Shown: one piece after another, positions 55,163 to 64,000 of the stretch | How positions within the stretch are numbered: position 1 is the stretch's first letter | How the letters are laid out: the number at the start of each line of letters is the position of its first letter | Source of the DNA: Apium graveolens | Taxonomy: Eukaryota > Streptophyta > Magnoliopsida > Apiales > Apiaceae | Assembly: GCF_009905375.1 (NCBI RefSeq) | Contig: NC_133647.1 | Span: 4,277,847-4,341,846, forward strand | Direction: 5' to 3' | Length of the DNA: 64,000 nucleotides | Translations under genes and position numbers: made by a program | Notes under the pieces: generated by a model | The model's database searches: none | What the model was told of the DNA's origin: nothing | The model's input: the letters and a program-made list of their open reading frames with translations, nothing else

Positions 55163-56187
55163 TGTTATTCCTAGTGGACTAACAATGAGATTTACAGAAG
55201 GGGGGTTGAATGTAAATCTCAAAACTTTTTCAAGTTTTGAGCAATTTTGAAGGCTTTGTGTTCAAGATAAACAAGTGTGTGAATTGCTTTAAGCTAATAC
55301 AGACAGATATATATTCAAGCACTAATGTAAAGAACACAACAGACCTTAAAAACTTTTCTGGTAGATTGTTGTTCCACCAGAGATGGTATTTCAGAAAATC
55401 TGTGATTCAAGATGTTGATCACAGCTGCATCCTAATACAAACTAGATAATTTTTCTCTCAAGATTTTTCTAAACAGCACTGGAAAAATTCTTATCTAATT
55501 ACTAGCTGCTACTTGGTTTATATATCACCAAGTGTACAAGTGAAGACAAAGATAAAAATACAATAATAAAATAAGTTCTCCACTTGTTTCTTCTCCATAT
55601 CACTCAAGTACTTTGTTGACTATTGCCTCTTTGTACTAGAGTAGAATGGCTGCTTTTTCTGATGTTCCTGAAATTAGGCTTCCACATTTCAGTTATCTCT
55701 GACAACCCATGTGCCTCTGTCTGCTGTTACAACTACCACTTATCAACTGCTATTTAACAGAACATCCGTTGAAGCCTTCATCCGTTGATGGCTTTATCCG
55801 TTGATGTGTTAGCAGTTGAAGCTCTATCCGTTGAAGCTTTAGAGACATCCGTTGAAGATTTGTTTCTCATCCGTTGAAGGTCTTTAAGATATCCGTTGAT
55901 ACCACTTCATTTATACAAAATTACAAGGCATGAAATATTTACAATTGGCCTTCCTATTTGCATATCTTTTAATAGTCAACATGACTTATATTTTCTCTCA
56001 ACTTCTAAGAATTATATCTCAAATACAGAGACTGAAATGTGCTACAACACCAGACTTATTTCTAAGTAAAGCTGCACCATCAACGGATAGCCAAAGTGAT
56101 CTTATCCGTTGAGGCTACAAACACTAAACTTCTACTTAAGTGTTTTGTTAAACATATCATCAAACTAATGCACATATATTCCTAACA
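55163..56187 (-). repeat. 5' LTR of element D
   Basis: 1,025 bp, TG...CA. A TATA-like TATATAAA on minus (55524-55517) is the likely promoter. Carries nine exact ATCCGTTGA/TCAACGGAT motifs, all upstream (U3 side) of that TATA box on the transcribed strand. Confidence 0.95.
55764..56112. repeat. ATCCGTTGA motif cluster in the element D 5' LTR
   Basis: Nine exact copies, eight as ATCCGTTGA on plus and one inverted. They lie about 240-590 bp upstream of the TATA box on the element's own strand, where enhancer elements would sit. Confidence 0.9.
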
Positions 56188-58329
56188 CTTGTTTAAGGCC
56201 GTAGATAGAATTGACTAGTCTACAAACTTTCCTCTCATTACTACAAGCAACAAATCCTTCAGGATGATCCATATAAATCTCTTTTTCAAGGTCACCAGGA
56301 AGAAAAGTTGTCTTTACATTCATTTGATAAAATGATAAGATCGTGTACGGAAGTCAATACAACAAGCATTATGATTGTTGTCATTCAGGAAACAAAAGAG
56401 TATGTATCAAAATAGTCAATGCATTCCCTTTGCCTAAAGCCCTTAGCAACTAGCCTAGCCTAGTACTTATCTATTGAGCCATCAGGGCTTAGCTTCCTCT
56501 TGAAGATCCACTTACATCCTATAGTATAACACCCAAGAGGGAGATCAACTAACTCCCAAGTTCCATTTAAAATAATCGACTCAATTTCACTTTTCATAGC
56601 GCCTTTTCAATGCCTTGATTCTGTAGAATCCATGGCCTGACGGAAATTTAAAGGTTCATCCTTGATATTGTAACTGATTAAGTCAATTCCAAAGTCCTTG
56701 ACTACCCTTGCACGCTTACTCCTTCTAGGTTCCTCTACTTCATTAGGAGTAGAGCTACTACCAAGATGCGCCCTCACATTTATCATCTTTTACACATGAT
56801 CATGAAAAGAATTCGATGTGCGAGTGGGATCATCATAAGAATTATCCAAAGTTATACTGGTCTTTATAGGGAACACTTCCTCGAAGAAAGTTGCATCACG
56901 AAACTCAACTATCGTATTCGCCACAATACCATCTATGTTAGATTTTAATACTAAAAATCTCGTAGAAGATGTGGTTTCAAGATAGCCCAAAAATATACAA
57001 TCAACAGTTTTCGGACCAAGTTTATTTCTCTTGTGTTTAGGGACAAGCACCTTGGCAAGGCACCCCCACACACGATGATAACTCAAACTTGTCTTACGCT
57101 TTCTTCATAACTCATATGGTGTCTTGTCCATGTGTTTCTGAGGGACTCTATTCAGAATATGGCAATCCGTATTCAAAACTTCTCCCCACATGTACTTGGG
57201 CAACACATAATTAATCAGCATACTGTTAATTATATTTCTGAAAGTTTCATCCTTTCGCTCTGCCACCCCATTAGATAAGGTGTGTATGGAGGAGTAACCT
57301 CGTGAACTATACCACTGCTTGCGCAAAATTTATTAAACAAAGTACTCGTATACTCACCAACTCTATCAAACCTCAAACATTCAAGTACTTTGTCAGTTTC
57401 TATTTCAGCTTCATTTTTAAACATAATGAATTTATCCAGTGCTTGATCCCTATGTTTAGGCAAATAAACATAACAATATCTACTACAATCATCTATAAAG
57501 GTAATGAAATATCTACAGTGATCCTTAGTCAAAACACCACCAAATTCATATATATCCTAGTGTACTAAATCTAACAAGTCAGAATCCCTAACAACATTAT
57601 GAAAGGGTTTCCTTATTTGTTTAGTTGTTGCACACAATTGACACTTAAATTTCTTATCAATGATATGTTTTGGAATCAATTCTAAATTTATCGTATTCTT
57701 TAGAACTCCAAAATTTAAATGACCAAGATTCGTAAATGCCATAAATAAGATGATTTAGCACAATTAATAGAAGGTGCAACACTATCATAAATAAAACCAC
57801 CTAAAACGGGCTCAACATTTATTAAAAACATACCATCAGACAAGTCACTGTTGTCAAAAAAATTTATCAGTGTGAGTAATCACTAATTTATTATATTTCA
57901 AAGAAAGTTCAAAGTCATTCTTAACTAAACAACTTTCATTTATTATATTTCTACGAATAGAGGGAACATGATGCACTCTAGTAAGAGACTGAATACGCCC
58001 AAAAGCTTTCATTTATTATATTTCTACGAATAGAGGGAACATGATGCACTCTAGTAAGAGACTGAATACGCCCAAAAGCAAACTTTAGGTCCACATTTCC
58101 TATTCAAAACACTTGTGCAACACTATCACTCTATGACTCTGTTGATCAGATATAAAGAAAGTAATATCAACACAAATATGTAATTAGCTCCAGTATCAAT
58201 CAACTCATGTGACATATAAGTGGAAAGTAGTATGGGATTATAAGTAACATACCCGTTATTGGTTTCAGAGGCAACAATCTCACCAACAACATGTTAGCTA
58301 CAGGTCCACTAGTGGTTCCAAGTCCAAGT
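56188..58329 (-). pseudogene. Copia element C, middle fragment (protease, integrase, first half of RT)
   Basis: On minus: protease with HELIDTGAN (about 58200), a 73-bp tandem duplication in the protease-integrase region, integrase zinc-binding remnant (GHLNFGVLK, CQLCATTKQIRK, 57742-57560), integrase core (FITFIDDCSRYCYVY, LRFDRVGEYTS, PYTPYLMGWQSERM, where PQxNG is degraded), a capping region (YHRVWGCLAKV, 57086-56790), and RT up to YGLKQ at 56188. Many stops and shifts. The reading continues at 43095 beyond element D and at 59839 beyond the solo LTR. Confidence 0.8.
57933..58078. repeat. 73-bp exact tandem duplication
   Basis: Units 57933-58005 and 58006-58078 are identical by eye, starting CTTTCATTTATTATA. 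Absence of differences suggests a recent event inside an otherwise old, degenerate element. Confidence 0.93.
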
Positions 58330-59838
58330 TGTTAGTGTGTGTGCCCTAGAGACGACACTATTATGTTTATGTTATGAGACATTTGGATTATTACTTATGA
58401 TTCTATGGATTATTCTTTAGTAATTTATTATATCTTTATTTTCAGCAATAAAATGTTAGATTAATAAATGTTCTTGGAATATGATATGTAAATCTATATC
58501 TTTAAGTACGTGACTTAGAAATGAGATTATGAGAATAATATTGATATTTCTAAAGGTCTCTAGTCAAGTATTATTGTTAAGGGACGATAATAAATACGTT
58601 GAGACTAGTGTGTTTGTTGACTAATGATCACATCTCATTGATCATAGGTATGGTGATACTAAATTCAAAACACAGGCACATGTATTAGATACACGGTGCT
58701 GGATTGACCCGTTGTGAAACTACATGTTTATAGTGTCATAAGTTAATCTCACATTGATAATGATATATTGGTCCTTAGACCTGAAGTCATTATATTTTTA
58801 TAAGAGAATTAATATAATTTGATACTATTGAGAGTTATCCTTGACCGAGTAATAATAAAAGTAGACATTTGGTATATTATGAATAGTATGAGAAATATGA
58901 ATTATCTAGATGAGATTTATCCCTCCTATATTAAGGAGTGATATTAATGGCCTCTTGATTGAGTAAGACTATAAAATCCATGGTCGTGCTCAAATACTGA
59001 TGTGTTTAATATTTTACTTATTGATCAAGGAAACAAGGATTAAATATTAACAGAGGATGCCACAATGCATACCTCGAGTTTGATATATAATATAAGGTTA
59101 AAAGGATTATATTATATTGTACATTATTCACGAAAGATTTAATTGAATCACCAATTATTATTATTACTTTGGTAGCAATGATGTATTACTAGATGCCACT
59201 CATTGTTTATAATTTTATTATTAGAAAATAAAATTATTGCCAACGTAATAATAACCTAAAGGGTCACACACAAAGAACATTTAAAATGGAGTGTTATTTA
59301 AATTATAATATTATTAATTCAAATTTAATTATTAAATTAATTAAGTGAGACTTGATTAATTATATAATATATATATATATATATTAGAATTCGAATTTAA
59401 TAGTAATAAAAACCTGAAATCAGAATGAGTTATTTTCATAAGCCTATTAGGTTTAGGGTTAGGCCTTAATCTTTCTCCCTTATATATACATTAAGATGTA
59501 TATTTTTAGTGTTACTTGTCATATTTCGTTTTTGAGAAAAACCCTCGCAACTCTACGTTTTAGAGAGGCTAGAGAGAGAGAGGAAGAGGCAATCTATTCG
59601 ACTAGTACCGGCTCCGGTGATCTTTGGACGATCGTACGTTCGTGTGGATACCTTGGAGAGCAGATCTTTGCAAGGAGGGCTGTTGTGATTCATCAAGATC
59701 AGAACTTCCATCACTATTATACGGAAAGCTTTGTTAAGGTACATGATCCTATTCTCCATAATTATCCAGTCATTATAAATAGATCATGCGGTAGGGATTC
59801 ATTTTTTTTCGTTACGTTTTATGCTCAAATCTCTAACA
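58330..59838 (+). mobile_element. Solo LTR of a copia element, inserted in element C
   Basis: Starts TGTTAGTGTGTGTGCCC and ends ATCTCTAACA, with 5-bp flanks CAAGT (58325-58329) and CAAGC (59839-59843), one mismatch. No internal region, primer-binding site or second LTR follows, and element C's gag-protease frame resumes on both sides. A TATA box (TATATATA, 59481-59488) and a downstream leader fit plus orientation. It probably arose by recombination between the LTRs of a complete insertion. A plus-strand ORF inside (59496-59858) has no recognisable domain. Confidence 0.85.
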
Positions 59839-60207
59839 CAAGCACAATGTTTTCTTGAGCTACCACTCCAGCTTTCTTAGCTTTCTTAACAGGACAATCC
59901 TTACTTCAATGCCCAACCTGTCCACAAGACCAACATGGTTTATTTGTCTTTGATTTTTTAACCTTGTTCTTGTTAGGTTTAGTGTTAGTCTTCTTAGTGA
60001 GTGCCTTTCTTTTCCATCGTATAGTCACCACATTCACCTTCGTGCTCCCATGTTCAGAAGGCATCACACATCCTTGTTTGGACTTGTGTTGCTCCTACAC
60101 AGAGATGTTCAACATCAAGTTAGTCCATGTGATCTCTCCTTTCTATTTTTTCAGGGAGAGAGCAAAATTTTCCCAAGATTTAGGGGAGCTTTTCAATCAC
60201 TGGCATA
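59839..60207 (-). pseudogene. Copia element C, Gag C-terminal fragment
   Basis: On minus: LPPSWE-like text (KSSPKSWENFALSL), a Lys-rich stretch, and a CCHC knuckle (PCWSCGQVGH, stop, SKDC). Truncated at 60207 by the LTR of element E. The N-terminal Gag and 5' LTR of C are not in the window; they would lie beyond element E. Confidence 0.75.
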
Positions 60208-61520
60208 TGTTCGATATTGAGTGCAATGAAATATAAAAAAAAGGGTGAATGTGTTTCTTGAATTTACTTGACTTTTAAATTTTTTTGGATTGTGGATGAA
60301 CAAAACAGTTAAGAATTATAGAAATATAATGTTAACAGTGAACAAATAAAACACAATATCCAAAAACTCACTTAATTATATTAATTAAGTTTATCTTGCT
60401 TTAAATTTGTGTTCTTAGAAATAAGAACTCAGCTACAATCTTGAGAGAGAATACAATATTTTTCTAGATCTATTTTTTACCTACTAAACTAAGGACCCGT
60501 GCATGCTTTATAGACTAGCAGCACGGGTTTAAAAACTTGCACTAAAATGTACTAAACCATTTTATAAAGCAACCTTGTCTATTTCCTTTTCTAGTGTTAG
60601 AAATTTATGCAGAATCTTATAGGTCTGTGACCATCCTTTGTCCAGTAAATCTTGGCCCTTGATCTTATCTACTTTTGTAGTCTTTCTAATTCAGTGAATG
60701 AATTGTTTGTTTACTGATAATCTTAAATTTTGAACTTGTCTGTATTCTGAATTTGAGATAGTTTGTCGCGATCTCTTTTTGTTCTGTAGAGAAGTGGCAT
60801 GTCGATAATTAAAATGACTTATCGATATCTTGAGCTCTCTACATGTATATTTGACTTGTCGAGGTCTCTAGTTCTCTACATGCATAATGACTTGTCGACA
60901 TCTCTAGTTCTCTACAGTGGCTTTTGACTTGTCGACATCTTGAGTTCTCTACATGAAGATTTTGACTTGTCGATATCTCTAATATCTCTACATGGAGAAA
61001 TGACTTGTCGATATCTCTGAGATCTCTACATGAGGAATTTGACTTGTCGATATCTCTGAGATCTCTACATGGAGAACATTGACTTGTTGATATCTTTGAG
61101 ATCTCTACATGAGGAATTTGACTTGTCGATATCTTTGAGATCTGTACATGAGGAATTTGACTTGTCGATATCTCTTGGAACTTCTCTACAAGTCATTTTG
61201 GACTTCTCGAGAGACTTCTCTATATCCCTTGATCTGTGACTTATCGATATCTTGAATATAATATTTTTCCTAGAATAATATTATTCAAATCCAAGCTGCT
61301 ACACTTCTCTCTGAGGCATGATCAAGATTTGATCTTCTTCCAGAGTTTATTCCTTAGCTTGAATGCTGCTCATAGAAAAATCCCCCAGTCTAATCTACTA
61401 AATATTTATACAGACTCAAGTAATACAGTTACAGAATACAAATATAAATTATCATACAACTTATCTTAAGGTTGTCAATATGACTTAGTCTTGTTATATA
61501 CATGCATGTCTTGCAAAACA
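60208..61520 (-). repeat. 3' LTR of Sirevirus-like element E
   Basis: Plus strand begins TGTTCGATATTGAG and ends GCAAAACA; directly beyond is ATCTCCCCCAA, which on minus is the polypurine tract TTGGGGGAGAT. The plus start resembles that of element D's LTR in layout. The left boundary is an inference from this resemblance and from where C's Gag stops. The 5' LTR lies outside the window. It contains the tandem array at 60815-61254. Confidence 0.7.
60815..61254. repeat. Tandem array of about 40-bp units, core GACTTGTCGATATCTC
   Basis: About eleven units, each starting TGACTTGTCGATATCT or a close variant and ending with TCTCTACATGAGGAATT or variants. Middle units (about 60960-61165) are nearly identical; outer ones are diverged or shortened. 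Cores contain ATCGATA- and GAGATCTC-type palindromes. Confidence 0.9.
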
Positions 61521-63456
61521 ATCTCCCCCAATTTGTGAGAAGATTGCTTATCACAAATTTATGCCTGATAGCAAGACAAAACCCAAGATAAAATCAAATA
61601 CATTAAAATTGACAGATTGACAAAATACAATTTTTATATAACTTACAGTTACGCTATTACAGAGTTACAAAGCTTAGGTAAATTTCTCATAACCAGGTTA
61701 TTTTCTAATGAGGTCTTTGAGTTTGACTAAAACTTCAAGTTCTTCAATGATCTCTGTCCCTCTTAGAGCTTCCACTAGTTTGAGCCATTCATCTAATGAG
61801 TAACTGTTGAGTAGATAAATCCTGAATTTTGAAACTCTGCCAGCCTTGATATCCAAAAAGTGTCCATCTTTTGTAACCCTGCTTAACCTCCTTGCCTTTA
61901 GTTCATTTGATCTTTGTTCAAACATCTCAATCTCTTTGACATATTTCTTTTTTATTTCCTCCCTCTCAGATTTTTCCCTTGCATGCCTAATATCCCTTTC
62001 TCTCAACCTTTCAACCAACATTGCCTTCCACATTCTTGTACTAGAATCCCTTGCATTCATCAAACTGATCACTATCTCCAATTCTGCAGTTGAAGATGTT
62101 TCAATGAATTATCTATTTCGCAAAATGAAGGGGACATCCGTGTAGTAGATTCTGACTTCTCTTAGAGAAACAACACATAATTTGACTATCTCCTCATCTA
62201 ATTGTTGGTGATAGTCATCATTTATTGTGCTTATAGAAATTGGTAGAAAATCATCTTGATTGAAGCAGTTCCAAATAGCACCAACCTCGGCCTGATTTTT
62301 TGGTTTTCTTCATGCAGTCTTGAAGTGAGTTTTGATTGGAGGTTTGAATGAAGGTGGTTTTGATATTTTCTTTAAGGAGACTTGGCTAGCTGTGATAGGT
62401 ATCTTCAGTATGGAATTAGCAGTTGGCTTGTATAGGTACTTGGGCTTTTGGGTTTGGACTGATTGAATGTATGTTTGTCTAGGTTTAGGGGTTTGAGCTG
62501 GTAGAGTTTTTGATACTTGAGCTTCTTGGACAATCTGTTTCTTTTTCCCTTCTCCATCCTTTCTTCTTCTTTTTCAATCACCCATTCCTTTCTTTTCTTC
62601 CTTCATTTTCTTCTTTTCATCCACTTTTCTACCAGTTGCTTTGCTAGACTGACTTGGATTTGAGACATAAGATTTATATTCATCTTTCTTATGCTCATCA
62701 TTATCCAAGTCATCTTTTGTATTGATTTGAGCTCTTGGCAATATAGATTCAACATTCTTCAAATATCTAGCAATAATCTTCAAGGCTTCCCCAACTTCAA
62801 CAGTCTTACTCTTCTTTAACTTAAGATCTATCTATATGATCATCAAGAATTTCTTGTTCCTCATGACACGTTGCTTTGGAATCTGAAAATGTTTGCACTC
62901 TCTGGTGTTAAGATAGATGTAGACCACTCCCTTGTTTGGTTGAAGATAGGCTTCAGGAAATGTAGCCATTTGACCCTTTTTGAGTTTATTGAGCAAGAGA
63001 GTGTCCTCTGAAATCACCCTGTTCACCTTATTGACAAGGATGTCTAGCTCAGATGCTCTTCATGATTGAAGATAAGAAAGAGAAACCTGCATGCACCTGT
63101 CCACACCTGAGTCATTTATGTTGGCAACAATCCTCTTTTCTTTGAATTTTCCATTAATCACCATCACTACCCTCAGGAAATTTATGTTCATATCCAAAGC
63201 TTTCTTGTATGTGAAATAATTGTTGTTTAGAGAGATTTTGAGGGCTTTGAGAAGTTCATCAAATTATTTGTCAAGACAAGGTCCTTCAGCTGCCTTCATT
63301 AGTCTGTCCATTCCAACATCATCTTTTTTTTTTTATTTTTAGCTGTAGCCGATACTTTATCTCCCCCTTAGTCTTGATAGCGGGCACAATAGGTGTAGGT
63401 GGAGGGATTTGAGTCCTTACAGCTTGAGATTTTTCCTGAAGAGTGATGTTCAAAAC
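61521..63456 (-). pseudogene. Element E extra 3' ORF, degenerate
   Basis: Between the polypurine tract and the hAT-like end at 63457. On minus a long reading can be followed through several stops: MQVSLSYLQS, DILVNKVNRVISEDTLLLNK (63026-62832), a Lys-rich stretch (62783-62574), then a final open part of 127 codons (62081-61698) with ESSTAELEIVISLMNARDSS, a Lys/Glu/Arg-rich likely coiled coil and DGHFLDIKAGRVSKFRIYLL. Its place corresponds to the extra ORF of element D, though the two proteins are not obviously alignable by eye. Function unknown. Confidence 0.7.
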
Positions 63457-64000
63457 TAGGGCTGAGCATAAATTACCCAAACCGACCGAAACCGCCCAAT
63501 CCAAACCGACCAAACCGAATTTTACGGTTTACTAATGGTTTGGTTCGGTTACGGATTGGCATTTTAAAACCCGAATTTTTTCGGTTTGGTTTCAGTTTTT
63601 ACCTCCAAACCGACCGATATAACTGAACCGAACCGAAAATTTAAATGTATTAGTAAAGTGTAATTAATAATAAAATTATTATGTACAACATATGTGTAAA
63701 CTAAAACGTATTAAAGAACTAATCATAATATATTTTATTCTAAGATATAAATATTCATCTATGAGTTATATTTTCACTATTTTATTTTTTTTCAATAAAA
63801 GCATAAGAATTGGTCGCATTTTTTTCGTACGTCTTCTTGCCTTTTTTTATTTTTCAAAGTCATTATCTTTATATATTTTTTTTTGAATATGATTATAATA
63901 GATAATAGAATTCTATAATATGGTACAAAATTTCGATTATTATTTACAATTTCAAGTTTAATTTAATTTCTAATTTTGTTTTATAGGAAAAACGGTTTAA
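63457..64000. mobile_element. hAT-like element, one end only (continues beyond window)
   Basis: Begins TAGGGCTGAGCATAAA, a terminus typical of plant hAT elements, followed by CCGACC/AACCGAA repeats in both orientations (63478-63640) as in hAT subterminal regions. The remainder is AT-rich without ORFs of note. The other end and target duplication are outside the window. Confidence 0.6.

Larger units (their letters stand above)
43096..56187 (-). mobile_element. Sirevirus-like Ty1/copia retrotransposon D, 13.1 kb
   Basis: Nearly intact minus-strand element: 5' LTR 55163-56187, primer-binding site, gag, protease, integrase, RT, RNase H, a spacer, a very long extra 3' ORF, polypurine tract, 3' LTR 43096-44120. 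Both LTRs are 1,025 bp, TG...CA, with about 14 differences by eye, mostly transitions. The target duplication is an identical CTTGT (43091-43095, 56188-56192), inside element C's RT. Long Gag with extra zinc knuckle, and an additional ORF between pol and 3' LTR, are features of the Sirevirus lineage. A 9-bp motif (ATCCGTTGA) is scattered through it in 34 exact copies. A few stops and shifts make it probably defective, though young. Confidence 0.95.

Noticed and set aside
59496..59858. 120-codon plus-strand ORF in the solo LTR
   Set aside because: It runs across the LTR end into element C sequence and has no recognisable domain.
60815..61254. Satellite DNA or CRISPR-like array
   Set aside because: Repeats are confined to an LTR-like context ending at a polypurine tract and are contiguous 40-bp units without unique spacers.

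Overview
This is plant nuclear DNA, almost certainly from a eudicot. It is AT-rich, has two ordinary intron-containing plant genes, and most of the remaining sequence is nested Ty1/copia LTR retrotransposons, MITEs, a SINE, foldback elements, a LINE remnant and hAT DNA transposons. I see no bacterial or organellar features, no CRISPR array, and no rRNA or functional tRNA gene. The species cannot be fixed from sequence alone.

Layout. 1-2924: intergenic DNA with a foldback element (604-1211), a tRNA-derived SINE (1603-1755, minus) and a Stowaway MITE (1922-2174). 2925-16884: an old minus-strand copia element (A), split in its reverse transcriptase by a younger plus-strand copia element (B, 4029-13100). 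B has 1.58-kb LTRs, a one-mismatch 5-bp target duplication and a 1.9-kb leader. The first host gene, trehalase (18091-22001, plus, 11 exons, 592 aa), follows. It faces, tail to tail, a UBP5-type ubiquitin-specific protease gene (24312-35426, minus, 13 coding exons, 936 aa). The 2.3 kb between them holds a second foldback element.

35427-64000 is a repeat block: a LINE reverse-transcriptase remnant (about 35940-36540); a 3.78-kb hAT transposon with an 8-bp target duplication and a dead transposase (37394-41173); and a degenerate minus-strand copia element (C) now in three pieces (41182-43095, 56188-58329, 59839-60207). C was broken up by a 13.1-kb Sirevirus-like element (D, 43096-56187, identical 5-bp target duplications, 1025-bp LTRs), a solo LTR (58330-59838) and the 3' part of another Sirevirus-like element (E, from 60208). 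A further hAT-like terminus begins at 63457 and runs off the window.

The host genes are independent housekeeping functions: trehalose hydrolysis and deubiquitination. The most unusual signals are inside the retroelements. (1) Element D carries 34 exact copies of a 9-mer, ATCCGTTGA or its complement, in its LTRs, a spacer and three coding regions; the peptide encoded by the motif differs from site to site. (2) The leader of element B holds four hairpins about 100 bp apart that display a common loop core (TCGTGCTACA) on unrelated stems. (3) The LTR of element E carries about eleven 40-bp repeats built on a different core (GACTTGTCGATATC). (4) UBP5 intron 10 holds a near-perfect 32-bp inverted repeat.
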